Shown here piece by piece: positions 46,216-59,063 of a stretch of 64,000 nt of DNA. Origin of the DNA: Typhlomys cinereus. Taxonomy: Eukaryota > Chordata > Mammalia > Rodentia > Platacanthomyidae. The translations under genes and the position numbers were made by a program. Position 1 is the stretch's first letter; each line of letters starts with the position of its first letter. The notes beneath the pieces are model-generated. The model ran no database searches. It saw nothing but the letters and a program-made list of their open reading frames with translations, and was not told where the DNA came from. Where the stretch lies: contig JALPQD010000302.1 of assembly GCA_023101885.1 (NCBI GenBank), forward strand, positions 1,639,956-1,703,955, in the 5' to 3' direction.

Positions 46216-46769
46216 ACCAAAGCAAAATAACACTTTTGATGGTTTCAATTTATGTTGCTCCCTGTGGTCATTGTAAATTAGATCAGTTAGTTTCTCTCTC
46301 TCTTTCACACACACACATATACACACTACTTGCTATAGTTTGAGTAACTCAAACTCAGTCATTAGTCCATGGAATCAATGGGAGATGGCAGAAATATAAG
46401 ACACGAGAACCACCGTTATATATTGTCTTATCACAGGTTTCAAAGCAAAAAAAAAAAAAATCATCCAATCAATCATGGCTGAAACATCCAAAACTATAGG
46501 TGTAAATAGACATCAAATGGCATCTTGTTGACTCAACTTCTTTAAAGGCTTAAGAAAAATTCATACTGTTGATGAATAAGGTAAAAGAACAGGAAATGGG
46601 GTTCATCTCTGTGTCTAAACTAAACAAAGGACAAGCCAATTATACTATTTTTTCCAAATCTACAGTTATAAAGACGGCTCCAAGTGAACTTCATATGATC
46701 TTTTGAGTTGCTTTTCTCAGGAATGAGTACCATATCTGCAAGCTTATACATGAGTAAACCTTTTATCCT
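46216..46769. other. Unassigned DNA
   Basis: No gene recognised. A poly(A) run of about 14 bp lies near 46448. Confidence 0.35.
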
Positions 46770-47900
46770 TCTTCTGAAATTTTTTAATTATTATTTTATT
46801 TTTCTAGTTTTACAAGTATATTGAGTACTTATCCTTTCTTCTCTCCATCCCCCCTCCTTTCCACCCCCTTCCCTTTCCTTTACAATCCATCTCACTCCCG
46901 CCCACACTCTTGCTTTTCTGCTTCCATGAACTATGGGATTCCCTCTGGCTTGTCTACTCTTCTGGCATACAAACTTGTCTCCCTTTGGACTACCCCACTG
47001 ATAGGAGCATTTCTCTTTACTCATCTAACTTTAGTCCCCAAGATTGCCACTATATGTTCTTATCTCTCTTGAGTTCCTCTATAGTCTATAGGAGCATGTT
47101 GATATGTCAATCATTATGCAGGTCTGGTAAGGCCAAGTCTCACTGACGTGAGTTCCTGGATGCAGCAGTCCTGCATTGAATGGCATGTCTTGTCCAACAG
47201 TGAAATTCCCATCTTTAGGTTCTTACATTCTCACTGCCCCCTGTTCTGCAAGGTTCCCAAAGCCATAAGATGGGGAGGGAGAGATTAAGTTGGCCTGATT
47301 CTGGGTAAACCTTGTTAGGTTGCTAGTATACTGCATTATGGCTGGCCATTGCTATTCACTTCACAGCTCTTCTACTGCCCTAAATTGCATCCTGTCAAAA
47401 TGTTGAGCTCTTCTACTTCTGTTGTAGAAGATATCTAGGCTAAGTGTTAAATGTTCTTCAAATCTATGGCTAATGATAGCAGTTATTTATAGAGGAGTTT
47501 GGTGTACTGTCTTCCTACCTATAGGTTCATTGGCTGCTTTTCACTATTGATCTATTTCCTTCTCTTTTTTAGATTCTTGTTCTAGTTAACAATAACAAGA
47601 ATATATTCCATTCTGACAAGCAGGTCTTGAGTTCAATCAGAAAGCTGTTGGTTGTCTCTTTGATACTAATGCCAGTATTACACTGGTGGTCACCTGTTGC
47701 TATGGTGATCTTTTTTACAACTTTTGGATCTCATGAGTTGATGAGGCCTGTAATTATCCCCCCCAAGTAGCTTCTGCAGTATTCCTTGGTATTGTGTAAG
47801 CTATATGATAAGCTTAAAGCAAGCAGCATTCTAAATAGGGAAAAACTGTTCTGAATTTGGAATGTAGAGTTATAGATGTCTGTTGATATCCTTCTTGACT
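46770..47900 (-). mobile_element. L1 3' UTR, minus strand
   Basis: Read in reverse it ends in an A/T-rich tail at about 46770-46805 ('tacttgtaaaactag...aataaaataat'). Upstream is a purine-rich tract (seen as a pyrimidine tract at 46831-46882), which is the hallmark of rodent L1 3' UTRs, and then several hundred bases of decayed 3' UTR to about 47700. Downstream limits are uncertain. The same 3' end occurs on the plus strand at 20.8 and 60.3 kb. Confidence 0.65.
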
Positions 47901-48322
47901 TTGAATAAAAATAAAAAGTTTATTATTCTAATTTTCATTCATTTATTAAGTTAGTTGAGGTAGAATTCATTCCCCACTTTAAGATAGTTTTTTCAATTTC
48001 CATTCTAAATGGTTTGGATTCTAAAAAATAATACTTTATTCTTTGACTTTCTCCAAATATTCAATTTTAAACAGTCCTAGTCACCTTAGAAATTAAAATT
48101 TTGAAAGAATTGAATAGCTTTATTCTTAAAAACTTAATCAATTAGCAAATTCAAAGGATTAATGTACCCCTGTCTAAAATGATACTTTGTAATTGGCTGG
48201 ATTTTTATCTCAATGCTCTTCTTTTTCTTTTAAATGAAATAAAAGAAATAAGTGTCATGTCTTCATAGAATATTTCATGAGTAAAAATAATTTAAGTTAT
48301 TGTGAACCTATTTTAAATTTTT
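47901..48322. other. Unassigned AT-rich DNA
   Basis: Very AT-rich and featureless. Confidence 0.4.
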
Positions 48323-48611
48323 TTATTATTATTTATTCAACTGTGCGCATGTGTGTGTGTATGTGCGTGCACGTGTGTGTGTCTGTGTGTGTGTGTGTCT
48401 GTGTATGTGTAGAACCATGGACGAATTCGCGAACCACCATGGACGCCTCCACCTCCTTCTGCCCCGGGATTCACAGGCTCCGTCCTACCAGGACCAGAAG
48501 TGCAGGCCGCCCCTGCTTCCACCTGGCATCTATACGTGGGATCTGGAATCCGAACTCAGGACCTTCTGCCTGCAAGGCGGAGGCTTAACCCCTGAGGCAC
48601 CTCTCCAGCCC
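48323..48611 (-). mobile_element. Young B2-like SINE, minus strand, copy 14
   Basis: It matches the copy at 34.5 kb nearly word for word ('gacgaattcgcgaaccaccatggacgcctccacctcc', 'ggattcacaggctcc', 'ccgaactcaggaccttctgcctgcaaggcggaggcttaacccctgaggcacctctcc'). Its flanks, 'tattttaaattttt' (48309-48322) and 'tattttaatttttat' (from 48613), form an imperfect TSD. The tail includes reversed AATAAA. Confidence 0.9.
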
Positions 48612-49629
48612 TTATTTTAATTTTTATATGAAAAATAATGAGAAGGATTTTTGGGCCTAATGATTTGCTCTTTGAGAAATTAATACTGTTATTTATCTTA
48701 TATCAATTAGTCCTATATAGTTGTCATTAATTAGTACAATTGATTGTAATGTCTTGAAAGAAAAATTAAAACCAGTTTAGAAGGCTCTATTTATAAATTT
48801 AAAATAATGAAACATCATGTTTATTGCCTTTTGTTGGAAATTTTGCCTCTGAATATTCTATTTTCTTTCAACTAAAGCACTTTTGGATCAGTACTTTTTA
48901 CACACAGACTCTGTAACTGTAGGAAAATTACCTTTCATAACTACACTTTTTCATTTGTGAGACAAGAGCAATATCAAACCTCAAGGTTGTACAATGAATT
49001 TGCATTGCAGTCAGCAAAAGGCTCAGGACAAGTCAGACTCTCAGTGACACAGCCATTCTTGCTCATTAGGAAAAACTGTCCCCTGCACCATGCGAAGTGC
49101 TCAGGCAGCATAGGGAACACTTTGGTTGAAGTAGATGAACTGCAAATTGCTTGTTTATGTAATTGTTTTATGTTACCACACATCAAATCATGGTATGCAC
49201 TCAGCATTATTTTTCAGATTTCCCAGGGCCCTTTCTTCAATCCCATTTTCTCATGAGTTCAACAGCTATCTCAGCCAATGGATAGCATTGCTTGCTGTGA
49301 ATAAGGTGGATGTTTGTCTGTAATTAATGGAACTAGACTATAGTGGGATCCAGCATTTCCATGCAGTGATCTTGTATAAAAAAATGTTAAATGATTCATA
49401 TTAGAAAAATCACATTTTTTAAGAAAATAATAACTTGAAGTTTATTTGGAAAGTATTGATGCTTTCTGTACCTCTCTTCTGCCATTTTTATAATTTTATC
49501 TTTGGAAATACTAGCACACATGGAAGTAGAGGAGGATACTTCATTGTTTGTTCACTTTAGACACATGGATAAACCCCATTTCATAGGTTTCTCTTTGTTA
49601 GTGAACGCCGGGAGTTTCTCTGGAATTTT
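48612..49629. other. Unassigned AT-rich DNA
   Basis: No gene or named repeat recognised between the two young SINE copies. Confidence 0.35.
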
Positions 49630-49681
49630 TAATTTTATTTTTTTGTTTATTCAATTGTGCGTGTGTGTGTGTGTGCGTGTG

Positions 49682-49726
<45 letters not shown>

Positions 49727-49934
49727 AATCACAGATGAATTCGGGAACCACCATGGACACCTCCACCTCCTCCTTGTTTACTCTGCCCTGGGAGTCACAG
49801 GCTCCGCCTTACCAGGACCAGAAACGCAGGCCGCCCACACTTCGCCCGGCGTCTATACATGGGGTTCAAGATCTGAACTCAGGACCTTCTGCTTGCAAGG
49901 CAGAGGCTTAACCCCTGAGCCACCTCTCCAACCC
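49630..49934 (-). mobile_element. Young B2-like SINE, minus strand, copy 15
   Basis: Third member of the young subfamily, with a longer GT tract (about 49656-49723). Its body is close to the copy at 34.5 kb ('gaattcgggaaccaccatgga', 'ctcctccttgtttactctgccctggga', 'gatctgaactcaggaccttctg'). Clear TSDs could not be seen. The open frames through it are repeat-derived. Confidence 0.9.
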
Positions 49935-52900
49935 CTCTCTCCAACCTTTAAAAGCATTGAAGAAACAGGTGTCATTAGATGTTTTATTTGTCTCATGAAG
50001 GCATCACTGAGTGTCGTGCCTCAGAAATCTGTGTTTGATTTTTAAACCCTCAAATAGGTATTGATTTGCTTAGTTCTTAGTACCTCATTTGTGTTTTAAG
50101 TGAAATCACTGTTTTCATTTTCAGTGACACAATTGGAGCTAGGTTCAAATTCATTCTTGATAGTATGTGATGCTGTTTTGATTGTGTTTAATTTACAGAA
50201 TCAAGTAAATAGGGATTGCGGAAGACTCTCCTTTCTTTTCTGTCAGACAGATGTCCTGTCTTACTCAGTTTTGAATAATGACATTGCTTCACTCTCATTA
50301 AGTCCAATTACAGCAACAGATTCAATTCAGTAAGCGTGTACCTTCACACAGAAATGCCCCTGTGTGGAATATCCTGTACAGAGCTTGTGAGCTCTTGCTC
50401 CTGAATTCCTTCCTAAGGCCAAGCTTCCCTAATGTGTCTGCTTTCTAAAATTATTATTATAGGTTTTTCTCCTTTTAGGCTATAAACTATGTTCATGTTG
50501 CTCTCTACTGTCTATCCTTATGTTTTTGAAATACTGTTCGCAAGTTAGTACATTTCAAAAAGAATTGAGGCATATGACGTATAATTTTTGTCCACATTTA
50601 ATTAAACAAAATACATCTTTACATATATTAAGGTTGAAGTAAATCAAGAAAAATCAGAATTTATTTGCTTTCTCTAAACTCATATTTTCTTCTACCATAA
50701 ATATATAAATAAATCTCCCCAAGCCATGCTGTTCCCGAAATTTGGGGTGAAAAAAAATGATCAGAGACTTTCCTAAACCTTGGCAAACAAGAGTCTCAGA
50801 CTATAATCATTTAAAGAAATTCAGAACACAATTAAACCTGTCAGGAATCATAAAAAGAGAGCTTGCTAGCAGGCGCTGAGTAAGGCAGGAGGTACTTTAA
50901 GCTTCAACACTAGACCAGTTCTTCCTTCTCACAGGCACCTCCTGACTTTTTTTCAATCACTTACTGTCACCTGGACCTCTCTCAAGTTAAAGTGACTTTT
51001 GCGTCTCCTCCTTTCTTCCCTGTTCAGGCCTCTCTCCACATGCAGATTACATTCAGCTTCACAGCTTGGCTAGCCTAAACCTGTGCTCTACCTCTAGCCC
51101 AGAATAGCTGTGAAGGCAATCCAACACAAAACTGTAAGCTTACGTAAAAGATTATGAGGTTTTTATTATTAGTTTTCTGTACTGTTATGAAGTTTTGGGA
51201 ACACAAATTTTGTAAATAACAACCTCATGTCACAATATGAGAAGGTTGGACAATGCCTGGAACTTCTTATCAAGCCATTATCTACCCAATCTGAACACAC
51301 TCAAGGTCTTTGCAAAACTAATATGTAAAGAACACTTTCAGGTTTATCATCTAGTCCTATGGAATCCTCAGGATAAATCACAGGACCCTCTGTTTTGTGA
51401 CACTGCCCTCCTATCCATCTATTTTCCTGTGCCTTCTGTAACTGGATCCTTTCTTGCCATTTTTCTGGTCCTGCCAACTCTCAGCTTTGAATTTGTTCCC
51501 AACTAAGGCTTCCTTCTTTCCTCCAGACAGAGATCTCTCTCATTCTTTACATCCATCTGCCCTGAACACCTATGGCATTTTGTTAATAAGTCTAGTTGCA
51601 ACAGAATAGAATTTTTCATTTGTCTTTGGATTTTCTTTTCTTTTCTTTTTTGAATAAAAAATGCCGAGTCATCCAATTGAAGGAACTTTGCTCCACTTAA
51701 TACCCACCAGCTGTAGCGTGAATTGTAGGACTTTTGGGGTCACATGACGACATTTCTTGAAAATAATCTCCGTGCGTGTTCTCATCAGGGAACAAAATGA
51801 AGCCTCATTAATTAGGTCATAAATTATAACTAGTTGATTAAACTTTAAACTAAAATACGCTTCATTTCAAAAGTAGATCTTACTTGAGACAACTGCTTTT
51901 GTTGTAGGTCAGTGGTGAGGTTTTCGTTTAATATGTAATTTGCAAATATACCATCATGACTATATAAATAATTATAAGGCTTTTATTGCGATTACTTGCT
52001 TATGGAACACTGGTGAAAACCAGCATAAATATTAAGTAACTTTCATTGCCTCAGAATTCATGATCAGATGGGAATATTTGCAGACTAAGTTAGTAGTGTG
52101 CAGGTACCTGGCTGGGGTGTCTGAAGCCATGCACTTCATCCCTCCATCATGACCTTGAGAGTTTCTCTTCCTGCAAAGTGAAGCAGAGGGCACGCGTGGC
52201 AAAGAGCAGATCCCAGGAGCATTGGAGAAAATGAAGCTGTTGGCCGAAGTGGCCCTGATCATGTTGTGCTCTGACCTCCCATGTTCTCACAGCACAGCCT
52301 GAAGAATGAGAAAGACATTTGACAGATGAAACATTTGTCTTCTGCCTGTGAAGTCAGACTATATGGCTCAAAGAGCCATGCATTCTTACTCTTAGACCCC
52401 CCAGTTCTATAAACTGAAGTGTAGCTTGTGACTTTTAGCTCTGGTCTTTGCTTTGTGGCTTTCATTTATCTTTTTAAGGTTGTTACAAAGGTACTGAGTA
52501 TTTGCCCAAAATGTTTTCAATTTACATTACACTCTTCTCTTCTTATAGCTTCTAAAACTGAAGTTTAGAGCTATTTGGAATAACTTTCTTTTTTGTATCA
52601 TCTATTTCTTTACATGAAAAGGCAGCGGAGAGACCTCTCCTTTGAGCATTTGCTGCTAGATGGGCATGATGCTTCAGGCAAAGCCATCGATTTGCTAGTC
52701 CTTGTAAACTGAAAAATGCCTTTGCATTGTAAAATTGCTTTGGTTCTTGTTGATCTAGATTAATAATTTTAGAAGCGTCTAACTTCATAATTAGCAGAAT
52801 ACCACTAGACAATGAAGAATTACAGATAGAAGTTTGATACTCTGAAGTATCTCTCCAAGACTTTCACAACTATCTAGTTTTTCTTAGTTTACATAATGTT

Positions 52901-54965
52901 GGACAACTGCTGTCACTTGCTTCACCAAGAGCTTTGACATTATTTCTGCTGCTAAAGTCACTTTGGCGGAGTATAATCCAACTGAGAACAGTACATTTCC
53001 CTAGAGTGAGTCAAGTGCTGTCTTGGCTAGATCACAGTGGAACATGTGTCTGAGATAGAGGTTCACTGAAGACTGCCGTCTCTATACATGCATATGTAGT
53101 ATCCTGCTTTCCCATTTTATACATGATGGAGGGCTTGAAGTGTAAATCAAGGAATGGAGGAAAAGGGAAAAAATCATGCTAGAGCTTTTGCCTAGTACAA
53201 ACTTTTACAGTAACTGAAGCAACCAGGAACAAAGGCATGTATATGCTCTCATACCTAGGACACATAAGGGTTGCTATGTGAATGTGTGACTGTCTGATAA
53301 AACTCACAGAAGCTCTCTTGGTTGCCTCAACAGATATAAGCATTATTTTCAGATCTTTTCTCTTTCAGATCTTTTAAGATCTTTTTTTAAGACTTTGTTG
53401 CAAAATATCCTAAGTCCTTAACAATTTAGTATTCATAAGGAAGCGGCATAACATTTAATTAACTATTGGTTTTATTTGTGGCAACAAATGATCAGTTTTA
53501 ATTTTGTACTTTTACCCAGCATGTGTTATATATGTTTTTAAAAAGATAGGTATATGGTTATCAGTGGAGCCTAAGAATTAACCATGGAGGCACTTTGATC
53601 TCGTCCTATGGGTTTACATTTCATCCTCTTTTTCTGAATTATGATCAGGCAATCTGAAAGGCATTATAAATGAATAGAAGAGTCAAGTGATTGAAAGCTA
53701 TACAAATAACTTGTTGGAGACAAGCCAAAGTAAAGGAGATCCCACAAGTAAGAACCAGCTTCTGTGTTTCTCCAGTTCTTATATATGTAAGACAGCTCCA
53801 CACTCTAAAGACTGTTTCTATGCTACAGGCGAGTAAAAGGCCAGATAGACATTGTCAGATAGGAGCCCAGGACCGCTTACCTGCTTTCTGTGATTTTCTT
53901 CTGTGTCCTTCTAATTTTGATGGGTCTCCTCCTACAATACCCTCTACTTTTAATTCTTCCTCACAAGAGCCACTGGGCTGCTGGAGCCATCATAGCAAAT
54001 CAAATGACAAAGCAGAAGCACCCGGATGATCCTTAGGAACAATGATGGGCATCCTCAGAAGGAGACCTGGAATATGCAAAATCAGCAGCTGCATCCCACA
54101 CATCCTTATAGCAGCAGCTCTAAGCTGAGCTTCATAAGCCAAGGTGTGATCACCCTGGCTCCTTCCTTTCCTCTGCCTTTGCTTCCACTGATTGGCTATT
54201 TACAGCACATCATGGAAGTTACTTTGTATGGCTCCATCTTTGTTTAGAGTCTGCTTGAGAAGCCAGACCTAAGATGTGGTTGCTGCAAAGTAAAAGCAGG
54301 CAGATTTCCTCCTCAGCCAGCATTTTTCTTAATTATCATTGTGCTTTATCATGAAGATGATTCAAGCATTTGAGGAGTCCAGAGGACAAGGTACAATACC
54401 GATAACAAGGATTTTGATGGTTTGTATATAAAGCATTGTATAGGAACTTCTGTGACTCGGAGAAAAGAACAACTTTCAAGCAACACCTTCACTGGTCAGC
54501 TTCAAGGAGGAGAAAGTCTAGTTCATAAGATGTCCAGCGTCCTTCTAGGTCAGCTGCCCTAGGGAAAAGCTATTTTTTTGCCATTCCTTGCAGGCCTACC
54601 GCCCGTAGGATTTCATTCTTCTGGAGCTTGTGCTGTACTCTGGGATGGTGAGCTCTACCCAGCATGCCTTCTCAGGCAGCCAGCATTATCATTATACCAT
54701 GTAAAGCCATTCAGAAGTTCTACCTGGGTGCCTACACTTTTCTTCTTTTAAAACCTTTTCCTACCTTTCTTCTGTTTTGGGGACTGCCTTTTCTTTCAGC
54801 TTCTTTCTTTCTATTGTCAATGACCTTAGACTATATATTTTTGTCTATTGACCATTATCATTTTTAACAAATCCGATAATACCTTTGTAAGTTTTCAAGT
54901 GCGCAAGTGGACTGTGCGCACACGTGTATTTGTGTATGCACATAAGTGCTTAAAGTTGCTCAAGT
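49935..54965. other. Long unassigned AT-rich stretch with a candidate conserved element
   Basis: About 5 kb in which I cannot name a gene, RNA or confident repeat. Positions about 51700-52000 are repeat-free and dense in homeodomain-type words (TAATTA at about 51809, plus several ATTA/TAAT). Frames of up to 112 codons near 53.7-54.0 kb have no recognisable domain. L2-like debris may be present around 51340-51560, but the match is too weak to claim. Confidence 0.3.
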
Positions 54966-55505
54966 TTATGTTTAGAAAGATTACAAATAATGAAAGTAAA
55001 ACAAGACAAAGGAATCCCTGTTCTCTTTGTCAGCTAAACCCATAGAGAAAGACATCAGTTATGGAAATTTGTTTCCAAAGGGTAGAATAAGGACCATTTA
55101 CATTTCGGAAATTGTTGGGTCCTGTGACTATTACTGCCAGCTGTCACCCTAGGAGGTGGGCCTCTAGACAAACCTATGATGAGTTATCTAGCTAGGACAG
55201 GCCTCTAGACAAGCTAAAGGAGGTTGTCTCCGTTGAATAACTGATGTGGCAGCACGCACCCCAGAGTAAGTGGGACTATTTCTTGAGCAGGCGATCTAAG
55301 TTGTGTAGAGATAAACACTGGAGGCAGACAAGCAAACACGTGAGACGCTAACTCTGTTCTTGTTGTGGATGTGGTGTGACTAGTTCCCTCTGCTCTTAAT
55401 CCTCTGCTATGACTAACTGTAACCTGGAACAGTGAACTGAATGAAACACCTTTCTTCCTCCAGTTGTTTGGTTGAGGTATTTACTGTAACGATGAGTTGT
55501 GAAAC
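54966..55505 (+). mobile_element. MaLR-type LTR, plus strand
   Basis: Forward copy of the same class as the minus-strand units at 16.7, 17.2 and 37 kb. It contains 'gctgtcaccctagg', 'gggactatttcttgagc', 'ttgtggatgtggtgtgactagttccctctgctc', 'tatgactaactgtaacctggaacagtg', and the end 'ttgtttggttgaggtatttactgtaacgatgagttgtgaaactaaatcag' (compare gtattttgtcacagcaac...gtaactaa). The unit proper starts near 55105. Confidence 0.6.
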
Positions 55506-56689
55506 TAAATCAGGTCCTGAGTTGAGTTTGATTCAAGATAAACAGAGAGAAAAATCACAGTGATTTCTCTGAAGGGAAAGATGGGGTTAGTGGAGCTAGA
55601 AACAACAATGGCACAACAGTGGTAGTGATGGGGGAGGGGGAGGATGGAAAGTTGCAGTCCTATATGCCTCATGCCCCAGCACTAATGCACCACCAGTGCC
55701 CACTGTTCAAGAAGTGGGGACTGGCTGGGAGTGGCCGATGCAGAGGACAAGCTGCATCACAGCAGCAGGACAGAGGCACCAATGACCTCTAGGCGTTATT
55801 CCTCGTGGACAGAGGTGTGCAGGGACACTCTGAGGTCATGCCAGTGTCTACCAGGCATGATATCACGTCACATCAGGCCAAAGGCTTGCTGCGTGGCCTC
55901 ATTCAACCTTTGCTGCCCCTTTAGCCAGAGCATGCTAAGAAAAGGGTCTGTCTAAGAGATCCACCTTTCATTTGATTTAGATCAATGCATGCCTTTATGT
56001 TCCAGAATGCTTTTCCCAGGTGGAAGTTTTGTGCTGTGATTGACAGATTCTAACTGCTTTCTACTTAGAAGAAAATGGAGTTGGTTTTATTCTTGAAAGT
56101 TACCTGTTGCCGGGATTTGAAATCTTAAAATAGAAGTTGCCATTTCTCTCACATCTGAGAGATTTGATTTGAGAACAGGAGTTTCAAAACCAAAGCTTTC
56201 CAGCAGATATATTCTTTTAATTTTTCTTTTTCAAAGGGCTGAAAATTACACATAATACAGTCATTGTTTTGTGGTATGAAGACATGATTACTGAGGAAGG
56301 AATTCTCTGAGAAAAATGTAGATATAGAGAACATAATGAGAAGACAGTAATAAAAGATTTGCCAGTATGTTGTCCTCTTAGCAATCATTAATTCGTTCTC
56401 TTGATGCTTGTTTATAATTTTAAAAGATGCATGCTTTTATAAGATCACTAAACTGTAACCAATTGGTTTGAATACAAATGAAATAGTAGGTTAAGGGTAA
56501 CGCCTTCAATGACACCATATAAAGAACAGAATCTTATAGGGAAATTTACAGAAAATCGTTAAGAGTGAAAACCAACAAATCATCTACACAGAGGTTCCAT
56601 TTGTTTGGCTGGATAAATCAAGCTGCTAGAAATTATAAGTGGTAATTAGAAGAATTTGTGATGTGCTTAAAATAAAGCACTTAACTCCT
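55506..56689. other. Unassigned DNA
   Basis: No gene recognised. It is mildly GC-richer at about 55600-55900, but no CpG cluster, frame or splice signals stand out. Confidence 0.35.
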
Positions 56690-56850
56690 TTGGAGACATA
56701 ATCTCACTTAATACCTATCACATACCTATATGTCACATCTTATTATCTCATTATAAATAATCAGACTTAAAGAGATTAATCACTTCACCTCTGATCTCAC
56801 AATCGGGTAGCACAATGTGGATCCTTGAAGCATGAGGCTTAAACAGTAGC
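56690..56850 (-). repeat. MIR/L2-type remnant
   Basis: 'ataatctcacttaatacctatcacatacc', 'cttattatctcattataaataatcagacttaaagagattaatcacttcacctctgatctcacaatcgggtag' parallels the reversed MIR (aatcctcacaacaaccc...ttattattatccccattttacagatgagg...aacttgcc). Decayed. Confidence 0.4.
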
Positions 56851-57844
56851 TGATAAGAATCAACAGTAGTAATAAGAAGAGCTGTAACATCCAATACTTT
56901 GTCAATGATGGGAACTCCTGGGCACAAATGTGGTGGAAGGATAGTGGAAGAGCCAAGGCAAAAAAATCATTGTTTTCTAGAGAGATGGTGAAGAAGGAAT
57001 TAAAATGAGAAGGAAGTAAAGGGAAGTAGCTTAAAGACACAGGGAAACAGCATGTAGAGGCTTTGTACAGAGAGTCAAGTGTGCACTGAGGATTCTGGGA
57101 ACTAAGCCTAGGAAATCACAATCCAGACTGCAACTGTTAAGAGTAGTCTAATACTAAATTAATTGTGTGCTTTCTTTGTATTAGGACAGTATAACAAACA
57201 GTTATGAGTTGCCGAAATTAATTTATGGTCACATTAGACTCAGTATAGCTGGATTCTGAAGCTACTAATCATCATACTATTTAATCAAGTAATCAACTTG
57301 CTAAAGGTAAGTCTTCAAGGATAATGCTTTTAGAAATGTATTTTCTTTGTACTTTTGTTCAGTTATGCTCCAACAGATATTTTTGTCTCTCCTGAGACGT
57401 ATTTAGGTAATAAAAGGACAAATCTGATTTGTAAAAGAAAACATTGCAAAATAGTTTTGTTTATTGAGAAGGTAAATGGCACTTGTGAAAAAAATAAAGA
57501 TCTGTATCTTCATTTGTAGTAATTCTAAGAGAATGGAGTGGAACCTCATAGAGAATTTCTATACTAAATTTTCTAACTTTCTGTGTCTACCATGTAATAC
57601 TAGTTATGCCTATATTTAATGTTATCTTTGCTTAATAAAAGTGTAGTTTTTTATTACACTTGTCATTTTGGCTTCTCTTTGGTTAGTGTGGGGGGCCTTT
57701 GCAGATTTGTTGTGGGATGACCCACTGTAACTCTCTGTACCTTCTACCTACTACTTGTTACTTTGCCAAGCAGAAAAGGAAGAAATAAAAAGGAGGAATC
57801 ACTCTTCGGTTAGTTAATTTTAACTAATTTAAACTACTATGGGA
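56851..57844. other. Unassigned AT-rich DNA
   Basis: Nothing recognisable. Confidence 0.35.
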
Positions 57845-58190
57845 CATGGGGTGGGATGGACTAATTTAAGTGTTTGCAGCAAAATCCCACAGACCTGAGT
57901 CAAAGCCCCAGAACCCACTTATACAAAGTTGGTTCAGTGGCTTGAGTCTGTGACCTCAAAACTCCTGTGGGCAAGGGGGAAGGAGAGACAGAATAGACAG
58001 GAGGCAGCCAGAAGTTCCTGTAAGCAGTGAAGGGCCGGTAAGCAGTGCAGCAGCAGAAATAATAAGAAAGTCTGCCTCAAAAACAAGGGAGAAGTGAGAA
58101 CTTCAAAATGTTGTTTTCTGAATACTTCTACACACAGACAATGACACGCATGTCCCTCCTACTAAATAAATAAATAAACCCATAAATAGA
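57845..58190 (+). mobile_element. B4-like SINE, decayed
   Basis: A tRNA-like head in decay ('tttaagtgtttgcagcaaaatcccacagacctgagtcaaagccccagaaccc') is followed by B1-like words ('ggttcagtggcttgagtctgtgacctc', 'agtctgcctcaaaaac') and an AATAAA-rich tail at about 58160-58180. Confidence 0.5.
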
Positions 58191-58790
58191 CAATTCATTC
58201 CTAAAAAGTATTGGTAACCTGGAACATATTTTAGTAACTCTCCAAGATAAGGATAAGTGAAACATAAAATAAAAACAATGCAATTATTCAGGTTTTAGGC
58301 AACCAATATTTTAGAGTTTCATTATAAGCTTGCATTAGTTCATACTCACTGACTTTTAAAATTAAACATTTGATGTCTTCAAGTATAGATTATACGTGTA
58401 AATTGTAATCATAATGTTATGAAAAGCACCATGCTCTTATGTCCTTAAGAAATTGATTGTGATTTTTTTAAAGTGCATGTATCCAAACATTAGGTTTCTC
58501 TGGATCAAATTGGATAAAGGATTGTCTTGGTTCACACAATATATACAAACACTAAGGAAAACAAATGAGGGAAAAAAAATGTGTATAACTTTCATATCTG
58601 TTACTATAATAGGCAAAAATATATCCTTGCATAATAATCTTAACTTGGGATACCCATAAGAGGGAGAGATCTTTTGAAATCATCTACTATATCCCAAATT
58701 TGTGATTACTAATGAAGAAAACATACATGTCTGAATAAAGAAGCTTAATTTGTTCTTTGAAATTTTTTCCCATAAAAGTTAAATAAGTTG
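58191..58790. other. Unassigned AT-rich DNA
   Basis: Nothing recognisable. The last 14 bp are one arm of the next element's TSD. Confidence 0.4.
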
Positions 58791-59002
58791 GTCTGGAGAG
58801 GTGGCTCAGGGGTTAAGACTCTGTCTTGCAAGCAGAAGATTCTGAGTGTAGATCCCAGGTCCCATGTAAAAATGCCAGGTGGAAATAGCGGCCTCCACTT
58901 CCTGCCCTGGAAGGCAGAGCCTGGGAAATTCCAGAGTGAAGCAAGAAGGAGGTAGAAACAATGGAGGATGATTATCACCCTTGGTCCTCCACAGGTACAC
59001 AC

Positions 59003-59060
<58 letters not shown>

Positions 59061-59063
59061 AAA
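58791..59063 (+). mobile_element. B2-like SINE with (CA)27 tail and TSD, copy 16
   Basis: Well preserved: 'gtctggagaggtggctcaggggttaag', 'gagtgtagatcccag', 'tgccaggtggaaatag', 'cctgccctggaaggcagagcctgggaaattccagagtg', 'ctccacaggtacac'. The CA tail is 59006-59060. TSD: 'gttaaataagttg' (about 58778-58790) against 'gttaaagaagttg' (59065-59077), one mismatch. It inserted immediately past the stop of the hAT-like pseudogene, so the pseudogene is the older of the two. Confidence 0.92.

Noticed and set aside
53691..54029. 112-codon open frame
   Set aside because: No domain, signal peptide or recognisable homology; length is within chance expectation for this much sequence.
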